From: Streptomyces cellostaticus
GTDB lineage: Bacteria; Actinomycetota; Actinomycetes; Streptomycetales; Streptomycetaceae
Assembly (NCBI RefSeq): GCF_023630175.1
Contig: NZ_JALLIN010000031.1
Coordinates: 26,805 to 90,804 of the forward strand
Reading direction: 5' to 3'
Length of the DNA stretch: 64,000 nucleotides
Made by a program: the position numbers and the translations under genes
Notes under the pieces: model-generated
Seen by the model: only the letters and a program-made list of their open reading frames with translations
Databases searched by the model: none
Told to the model about the DNA's origin: nothing
Shown here: piece by piece, positions 57,041 to 64,000 of the stretch
How positions within the stretch are numbered: position 1 is the stretch's first letter
Layout: every line of letters begins with the position of its first letter

Positions 57041-58183
57041 TCAGCCCGGCGTCACCTGGGACGACCCGGCGCACATCTCCGCGAGCGCCTCGGCCGTCAC
57101 GGGTGAGACCGTCCCCTCCTCGGTGACGATCGCCGTCACCAGCTCGGGCGGCGTCACGTCGAACGCCGGGTTGTACGCCTGGGTCCCCAGGGGCGCCACC
57201 GCGACGCCGCCACCGGCGCCCGTCACCGGCATCTGGGGGGCCAGGACGTCGGTCACCTCGTACCCGGGACGCTGCTCGACCTCGATGGACGCCCCGTCCG
57301 CAGTGCTGAGGTCAACCGTCGTCACCGGCGCCACCACGATGAAGGGCACGTGGTGGTAGCGGGCGAGCACCGCGAGCGGATAGCTCCCCACCTTGTTCGC
57401 CACCGAACCGTCGGCCGCGATCCGGTCCGCGCCGACGAGCACCGCGTCCACCTCGCCGGCCGCGAACAGCGACCCGGCCGCGTTGTCCGTGAGCAGGGTG
57501 TACGCCATACCGCGCCGCGCCGCCTCGTACGCCGTGAGACGAGCGCCCTGCAGCAGCGGACGCGTCTCGTCCACCCACAGCCTGCGCAGCCGCCCCGCCC
57601 GGTGCGCGGCGAGAGCCACCGCGAACGCCGTGCCCTCCCCGCCCGAGACCAGTGTCCCGGTGTTGCAGTGGGTCAGGACGCGGTGTCCGCCGCCCGGCAG
57701 CAGTTCGTCCAGCAGCGCCAGCCCGTGGACCGCCATCCGCCCGCTGGCCTCCGCGTCCTCCTGGTGCACGGTTCGCGCAGCGGCCAGCGCCGCCGTCGCC
57801 GCCGCCGTCGGGTCACCGGTGCCGGCGAGCACGGTGCGATGGGCGGACGCCGCTCTGTGCACGCCGAGGGAGAGGTTCACGGCGGTGGGCCGGGCGTTCT
57901 CGAGCGCCGCCGCGGCCTCGTCGACGTCGAACCCCCGCGCGGCGGCGAGGGCGACGCCGTAGGCCCCGGCGATCCCCAGCAGCGGGGCCCCGCGTACGGC
58001 GAGCGAGCGGATCGCCTCCACCAGCGCCGGCGCGTCCGTGCACACCAGCTCGACCTCCTCGGCCGGCAGCCTCGTCTGGTCGAGAAGGACCACCACGGGG
58101 CCTTCGGGTGGTTCCTCCCATCGGATCACGGGTATCTCGGCCGGCCGCTTGTCCTCGCCGGATTGCGCGTACTGATCAGCCAT
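57041..58183 (-). CDS. mtnA: Methylthioribose-1-phosphate isomerase MtnA
   Basis: A 380-residue enzyme of the methionine salvage pathway that converts 5-methylthioribose-1-phosphate to the ribulose form. It is related to eIF2B subunits. Signature segments are LVEAIRSLAVRGAPLLGIAGAYG, the catalytic cysteine in LTHCNTGTLVSGG, RPLLQGARLTAYE and the catalytic aspartate region VLVGADRIAADGSVANKVGSY. Start ATG at 58183 (MADQYAQSGEDKRP) gives the normal length. It is divergent from the membrane protein operon and downstream of nothing else on its strand. No other salvage gene is in the window. Confidence 0.95.
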   Translation of the reverse strand: MADQYAQSGEDKRPAEIPVIRWEEPPEGPVVVLLDQTRLPAEEVELVCTDAPALVEAIRSLAVRGAPLLGIAGAYGVALAAARGFDVDEAAAALENARPTAVNLSLGVHRAASAHRTVLAGTGDPTAAATAALAAARTVHQEDAEASGRMAVHGLALLDELLPGGGHRVLTHCNTGTLVSGGEGTAFAVALAAHRAGRLRRLWVDETRPLLQGARLTAYEAARRGMAYTLLTDNAAGSLFAAGEVDAVLVGADRIAADGSVANKVGSYPLAVLARYHHVPFIVVAPVTTVDLSTADGASIEVEQRPGYEVTDVLAPQMPVTGAGGGVAVAPLGTQAYNPAFDVTPPELVTAIVTEEGTVSPVTAEALAEMCAGSSQVTPG

Positions 58184-58325
58184 GCGGTCAGTCTGCCCCG
58201 GAACCGGCGGACAATTGAAGGAGTCCAACGCCCACCGCGGCCGGTCGCCACCCGACCACCCCATGGCACGATGTCTGCCAACCTGCCGCCGCGTCCCCGC
58301 GGACGGGCACCGTGAAGGAGCTTCG

Positions 58326-59693
58326 ATGACTGACACTCCGGGCTGGGCCTCGCCCGGATCCGCCCCGTCGTCCGACGGGCGGGAACCCGGCGCTTCCGGC
58401 CCCGCCGAGCCCGCCGACCGCCCTGGCCCCGCCGAGCCCGCCGCACAGCCCGGCCCGGACACGCAGGCACCAGGCGCGAAGTGGTCCGAGGAGCAGCCAC
58501 CGCCCGGCCAGTGGTCCGCGCCCACGGGCGCACCCGGCCCGGGCCAGGCCCCGCCGCCCCCGCCGCAGCCCGGCCCGGGCTGGGGCGGCGGCCCCGCAGG
58601 GGGCGCCCACGGCGGACCGCCCGGCGGTTACGGCGGCTACGGCGCCCCCGGCGGGGCGTGGGGCGGCGGTTGGGGCGGACCCCCGCCCGCCGCCAAACCC
58701 GGCGTGATCCCGCTGCGCCCGCTCGGCGTCGGTGAGATCCTCGACGGCGCCGTCTCCACCATGCGCACCCACTGGCGCACGGTCCTCGGCATCTCGCTGA
58801 CGGTCGCGGTGGTCACCCAGCTCGGCGTGATCCTGCTGCAGGGCTTCCTGCTGAACGACAACGCGACCACGGACGCCCTCAACGACCAGAACGCCTCCGG
58901 GAGCGAGATACTCCGGGCCCTCGGCACGCTCATGGCCGGCGTCTCCGTCGTGGGCGTGATCTCCGTCGTCGGAAGCATCGTCGCGACCGCCCTGCTGACG
59001 ACGGTCACCAGCCGTGCTGTCCTCGGCAGGCCGGTCAGTACCGGCGAGGCCTGGCGCGACGCCCGACCGCAGGTGCCGAGGCTGTTCGGCCTGCTCCTGC
59101 TGCTCGGCCTCATCTCGGCGGGCGTGGTGTTCGGCGGCGCGCTGCCCGGCATCCTCGTCCTCGCCCTCGGCGGGAACGAGGGAGCCGGTATCGCCCTGCT
59201 CGTCCTCGGCATGCTGGCCGCCGTCGTCGTCGCGATCTGGCTGACCGTCCGCTTCTCCCTCGCCTCGCCCGCGCTGATGCTGGAGCGGCAGGGCATCGTG
59301 AAGTCGATGATCCGCTCCGCGAAGCTGGTCCGCGGCTCCTGGTGGCGCGTCCTGGGCATCCAGATGCTCGCCGGGCTCATCGCCAACGTCGTCTCGTCGC
59401 TCGTGGTGATCCCCTTCGCCCTCATCGCCGGTGCCGCCGCCGGCGGCGACGGGATGGCGACCTTCATCACCGCCGGCAGCCAGGGCACCGGCTGGACCTT
59501 CCTGATCATCAGCGGCATCGGCTCGGTGCTCGGCGCCATGATCACGCTGCCGATCACCGCGGGCGTCACCGTGCTGCTGTACATCGACCAGCGCATCCGC
59601 CGCGAGGCCCTCGACCTCGAACTGGCCCGCGCCGCAGGAGTCCCGGAGAGCGGCCCCGGCGCTCCCGCCCACGGCCCCGTACCGGGGAGCTGA
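58326..59693 (+). CDS. Membrane protein with Pro/Gly-rich N-terminus (GPDPase_memb-like)
   Basis: A 455-residue protein. Residues 1-125 are an acidic then Gly/Pro-rich disordered region (GQAPPPPPQPGPGWGGG). Then KPGVIPLRPLGVGEILDGAVSTMRTHWR introduces six membrane helices, a start typical of the glycerophosphodiester-phosphodiesterase membrane-domain family, though no catalytic phosphodiesterase domain is attached. Its role is unknown. ATG at 58326 has AAGGAGC upstream. It is the first gene of a tight plus-strand operon leading to MoxR and DUF58 genes; the next gene begins 4 bases after its stop. Confidence 0.85.
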   Translation: MTDTPGWASPGSAPSSDGREPGASGPAEPADRPGPAEPAAQPGPDTQAPGAKWSEEQPPPGQWSAPTGAPGPGQAPPPPPQPGPGWGGGPAGGAHGGPPGGYGGYGAPGGAWGGGWGGPPPAAKPGVIPLRPLGVGEILDGAVSTMRTHWRTVLGISLTVAVVTQLGVILLQGFLLNDNATTDALNDQNASGSEILRALGTLMAGVSVVGVISVVGSIVATALLTTVTSRAVLGRPVSTGEAWRDARPQVPRLFGLLLLLGLISAGVVFGGALPGILVLALGGNEGAGIALLVLGMLAAVVVAIWLTVRFSLASPALMLERQGIVKSMIRSAKLVRGSWWRVLGIQMLAGLIANVVSSLVVIPFALIAGAAAGGDGMATFITAGSQGTGWTFLIISGIGSVLGAMITLPITAGVTVLLYIDQRIRREALDLELARAAGVPESGPGAPAHGPVPGS

Positions 59694-59697
59694 TGGG

Positions 59698-60480
59698 GTG
59701 GGCCTGACGGGGGGAGTTCTCACGGTGGCGGCCCTGCCGGGCGCCGCCGGATCGGCCGTACGCGGCCTGCTGGGCGCCACCGCCCGCACCGGCGTCCTGG
59801 CGGCCGGCGGCTCGGGCGACGAGCCGCCGGTCACCATCTCGCGCGACCCGGCGCGGGAGGCCGCGCGCCGGGAGCTGTCGAAGCGGATGTACCACGAGAA
59901 CGACCCCGGCCTGATCCAGCGGGCCCTGAACGCCTTCTGGGACTGGGTCGGCCGGCTGCTGGACACCGCGGCGTCCGCGACGCCGGGCGGCGCGCTCGGC
60001 CTGCTCGTCGTCGTCCTGGCCGTCGTGGCGGTCCTGGCCGCCCTGTGGTGGCGTCTGGGCACGCCCCGCCGCACATCCGTCTCCGCCGCCGCCCTGTTCG
60101 ACGACCGCCCCCGCAGCGCCGCCGAACACCGCGCGGCGAGCGAGGCCCACGCCGCTCAGGGGCACTGGAACCAGGCCGTCCAGGAACGCATGCGGGCCAT
60201 CGTCCGCTCCCTGGAGGAACGGGCCCTGCTCGACGTCCGCCCCGGCCGCACCGCCGACGAGGCGGCCGCCGAGGCCGGACGCACCCTTCCCGCGCACACG
60301 GACCGGCTGCGCTCTGCCGCCCGGGAGTTCGACGACGTCACGTACGGCGGGCGCCGGTCCGACGAGCAGGCGTACCAGCGCATCGCCGCTCTCGACGGTG
60401 ACCTCGAACGCAGCCGGCCCGACCTGGCGGGCAACACCGCCGGTACGGCCCGCGGCACCAGCCGGGGAGCCGCCGAGTGA
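59698..60480 (+). CDS. DUF4129-domain membrane protein
   Basis: A 260-residue protein. A short hydrophobic start (possibly a signal helix) is followed by an external segment with EAARRELSKRMYHENDPGLIQRALNAFWDWV, one membrane helix (GLLVVVLAVVAVLAALWW) and a cytoplasmic DUF4129 domain (AAEHRAASEAHAAQGHWNQAVQERMRAIVRSLEERALLDVRPGRTADEAA, read in parts). GTG at 59698 is used; a second in-frame GTG at 59725 has an equally good GGGGGAG before it and may be the true start. It overlaps the next gene by 4 bases. This domain nearly always accompanies MoxR-DUF58 genes. Confidence 0.88.
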   Translation: MGLTGGVLTVAALPGAAGSAVRGLLGATARTGVLAAGGSGDEPPVTISRDPAREAARRELSKRMYHENDPGLIQRALNAFWDWVGRLLDTAASATPGGALGLLVVVLAVVAVLAALWWRLGTPRRTSVSAAALFDDRPRSAAEHRAASEAHAAQGHWNQAVQERMRAIVRSLEERALLDVRPGRTADEAAAEAGRTLPAHTDRLRSAAREFDDVTYGGRRSDEQAYQRIAALDGDLERSRPDLAGNTAGTARGTSRGAAE

Positions 60481-61669
60481 GCACCGGGGACGCCCTGCCG
60501 ACCACCTCCACCTCGCCCACCGCCCGCCGGCTCTGGGTCCGCTCGCGCGGCATCGCACTCGCCGTGGTGCTGCTCCTGGTCGCCGCCGTGGCGATCGCCG
60601 CCGTCCGCTCCCAGGCCCGGCACGGCGCACTCGACCCGCGCTCGGCCGACCCCTACGGCAGCCGGGCCGTCGCCGAACTCCTCGCCGACCGGGGGGTGTC
60701 CACCCGCGTCGTCACCACCCTCGGTGCGGCACGGGCCGCGGCCGGGCCGGACACCACGCTCCTGGTCGCCGTACCCGACCTGATGACCCACCGGCAGCAG
60801 ACCCGGCTCCACTCCGCCACCGCGCACTCCGGTGGCCGCACCGTCCTCGTCGCGGCCGGAGGCTGGTCCGTGGAACGCCTCGCGCCCGGGGTGACCGCGG
60901 ACCCCGCCAGGAGCACGGACTCGACGCTCGCCCCCGGCTGCGACCTCGCCGCGGCCCGGCGTGCGGGCAGCGCCGACACCGGCGGCATCCGCTACACCAC
61001 CACCCGTCTCGACGCCGACTCCTGCTACTCCAGCGAACGCCTCGCCACCCTGCTGCGCGTCCCCGCGTCCTCCGGCGGCGGCGACACCGTCGTGCTCGGC
61101 GCGCCCGACATCCTCTTCAACAAGCGCCTCGACGAGCAGGGCAACGCCTCGCTCGCCCTCCAGCTCCTCGGCTCCCGTCCGCATCTGGTCTGGTACCTCC
61201 CCTCGCTCTCCGACGGCTCGACCGCCGACCCCGGCGACCGGAAGTCCTTTTTCGACCTGCTGCCGTCCGGCTGGCTGTGGGGCACCCTGCAGCTCTTCAT
61301 CGCCGCCGTGCTCGCCGCCTTCTGGAGGGGACGCCGGTTCGGCCGACTCGTGCCCGAGGCACTCCCTGTCGCGATCCGCGCCTCCGAGACCGCCGAAGGC
61401 CGCGCCCGCCTCTACCGCAAGGCCGACGCCCGCGACCGTGCGGCCGCGGCCCTTCGTTCCACCGCCCGCACGCGTCTCGCCCCGCTCGTCGGCGTCCCCG
61501 CCGCACAGGCGCACGCACCCGAAGCCCTGCTCCCCGCCCTGTCCGCCCATCTGCACGGCGACGGACAGAACCTGCACCCGCTCCTCTTCGGACCGCCGCC
61601 CGGCGACGACGCGGCCCTCATCGCACTCACCGACCGACTCGACGCCCTCGAAAGGCAGGTTCGCCGTCC

Positions 61670-61673
<4 letters not shown>
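60477..61673 (+). CDS. DUF4350-domain membrane protein
   Basis: A 398-residue protein with an N-terminal anchor helix (IALAVVLLLVAAVAIAAV), an external DUF4350 domain that begins DPRSADPYGSRAVAELLADRGV, and a second helix near 265-285 (WGTLQLFIAAVLAAFWRGRRFG) before a cytoplasmic tail. DUF4350 has a thiamine/GATase-like fold of unknown function. GTG start overlaps the DUF4129 stop (GTGA), and its own stop overlaps the MoxR start, so all three are coupled. Two cysteines (CDLAAARR and CYSSERL) in the external domain could form a disulfide. Confidence 0.88.
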
Positions 61674-62661
<988 letters not shown>

Positions 62662-62662
<1 letters not shown>

Positions 62663-63972
62663 TGGCGATCACCGGACGTGCCGCCCTGCTGGCGGCCCTC
62701 GGCTCGATCCCCGTCGGCGTCCTGGAGCCGGGCTGGACGGGCATCCTCGCCGTCAACGGCTCCGTCGCCCTGGCCTGTGCCTGCGACTTCGCCCTCGCGG
62801 CTCCCGTACGACGGCTCGGCCTGTCCCGCTCCGGCGACACCTCCGCGCGTCTCGGTGAGACGGCCGACGTGACGCTCACCGTCACCAACCCGACCGGCCG
62901 CCCGCTGCGCGCCCACCTGCGGGACGCGTGGCCGCCCAGCAGTTGGCGGCCCGGCACGGAGGTGGCGGCCTCGCGGCATCGCGTCATCGTCCCGGCCGGC
63001 GAACGCCGGCGCCTGACGACCCGGTTGCGTCCCACCCGACGCGGTGACCGACAGGCCGACCGCGTCACGATCCGGTCCTACGGCCCCCTCGGCCTGTTCG
63101 CCCGTCAGGGCACGCACGCGGTTCCCTGGACGGTGCGCGTGCTGCCTCCGTTCACCAGCCGCAAGCACCTCCCGTCCAAACTCGCCCGGCTGCGCGAGCT
63201 CGACGGCCGCACGAGCGTGCTGACGCGGGGCGAGGGAACCGAGTTCGACAGCCTGCGCGAGTACGTCCCCGGTGACGACACCCGCTCCATCGACTGGCGT
63301 GCCACCGCCCGGCAGTCCACGGTCGCGGTGCGTACCTGGCGACCCGAGCGGGACCGTCACATCCTCCTGGTCCTCGACACCGGCCGTACGTCGGCCGGCC
63401 GTGTGGGTGATGCCCCGCGGCTGGACGCCGCGATGGACGCGGCGCTGCTCCTGGCGGCCCTCGCCTCCCGGGCCGGCGACCGGGTCGAGCTGCTGGCCTA
63501 CGACCGCCGGGTGCGCGCCCGGGTCCAGGGCCGCGCGGCCGGGGACGTCCTGCCGTCCCTGGTGAACGCCTTGGCCACGCTGGAACCGGAGCTCGTGGAG
63601 ACGGACGCGCGCGGTCTGACGGCGACCGCTCTGCGCACGGCCCCGCGTCGCTCCCTGATCGTGCTGCTCACGACCCTCGACGCCGCCCCGGTGGAGCAGG
63701 GTCTGCTGCCCGTGCTGCCCCGGCTCACCCGACGTCACACGGTTCTGGTGGCCTCCGTCGCCGATCCTCACATCGCGCGGATGGCGCGGGCCCGAGGGAA
63801 CCCGGAGGCCGTGTACGAGGCCGCCGCCGGGGCGCAGGCGCAGACCGAACGGCAGCGCACCGCCGAACAGTTGCGCCGGCATGGTGTGACGGTCGTGGAC
63901 GAGACGCCGGAGGATCTGGCTCCCGCTCTGGCGGACGCCTATCTGGCACTGAAGGCGGCCGGCCGGCTCTGA
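62662..63972 (+). CDS. DUF58 (VWA-like) membrane protein
   Basis: A 436-residue protein. A short N-terminal hydrophobic region (about residues 10-45) is followed by a beta-rich part (TADVTLTVTNPTGRPLRAHL) and the DUF58 signature EFDSLREYVPGDDTRSIDWRATAR. After it comes a VWA-like fold (ILLVLDTGRTSAGRVG, AALASRAGDRVELLAYDRRV). The DUF58-MoxR pair is widespread and thought to work with the ATPase in envelope or stress processes; the substrate is unknown. The start overlaps the MoxR stop by one base (TGATG). The window ends 28 bases after its stop, so further operon members may follow. Confidence 0.9.
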
Positions 63973-64000
63973 ACCGCCGGTGTCGGGTCCCTTCGGGGCC

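Overview
The window is very GC-rich with strong G/C bias at third codon positions, frequent GTG starts and long overlapping antisense open frames. Together with the gene order (ftsX-ftsE, prfB, pkaB-pkaA, gdhB, secA, hpf, lpqB-mtrB-mtrA, mtnA) this points to a Streptomyces chromosome core region close to the S. coelicolor arrangement. I see no rRNA, tRNA, CRISPR array, insertion sequence, integrase or phage gene.

Layout. 1-7 kb, mostly minus strand: the start of ftsX, ftsE, a repeat-rich LAETG sortase substrate, prfB, and two membrane Ser/Thr kinases (PkaB, PkaA). 7.3-10.9 kb: a plus-strand FHA + FtsK/EssC-like ATPase divergent from the kinases. 11-14.7 kb: a sugar ABC importer (lipoprotein and two permeases, no ATPase) whose first permease carries a large extracytoplasmic insertion. 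14.8-35.7 kb: a cell-wall glycopolymer locus with four GT2-TagF-like fusion proteins, two further GT2 enzymes, galE, a TagGH-like exporter, and two multi-spanning membrane proteins of GT-C type. It is interrupted by an ohr/ohrR peroxide-resistance pair and a TetR gene. 35.9-40.8 kb: the giant NAD-glutamate dehydrogenase. 41.5-44.1 kb: four small genes (DJ-1/PfpI, HAD, two conserved hypotheticals). 44.3-47.1 kb: secA. 47.4-50.9 kb: a GNAT, a YcaQ-type winged-helix glycosylase, an orphan NarL-type response regulator and hpf. 51.2-56.8 kb: comF, then the lpqB-mtrB-mtrA envelope-stress operon. 57-58.2 kb: mtnA. 58.3-64 kb: a five-gene membrane protein-DUF4129-DUF4350-MoxR-DUF58 operon.

How the genes work together. 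Most of the window concerns the cell envelope: FtsEX controls wall hydrolysis, SecA exports proteins, MtrAB-LpqB senses the envelope, a sortase substrate decorates the wall, and the 20-kb locus probably builds and exports a teichoic-acid-like polymer. In the four fusion proteins the catalytic motifs of one or the other domain are altered in different combinations, which suggests division of labour between half-active proteins. The two kinases next to an FHA-domain ATPase suggest a phosphothreonine-controlled motor.

All calls are from reading the sequence. Family assignments rest on recognised motifs and gene order, not on database searches.
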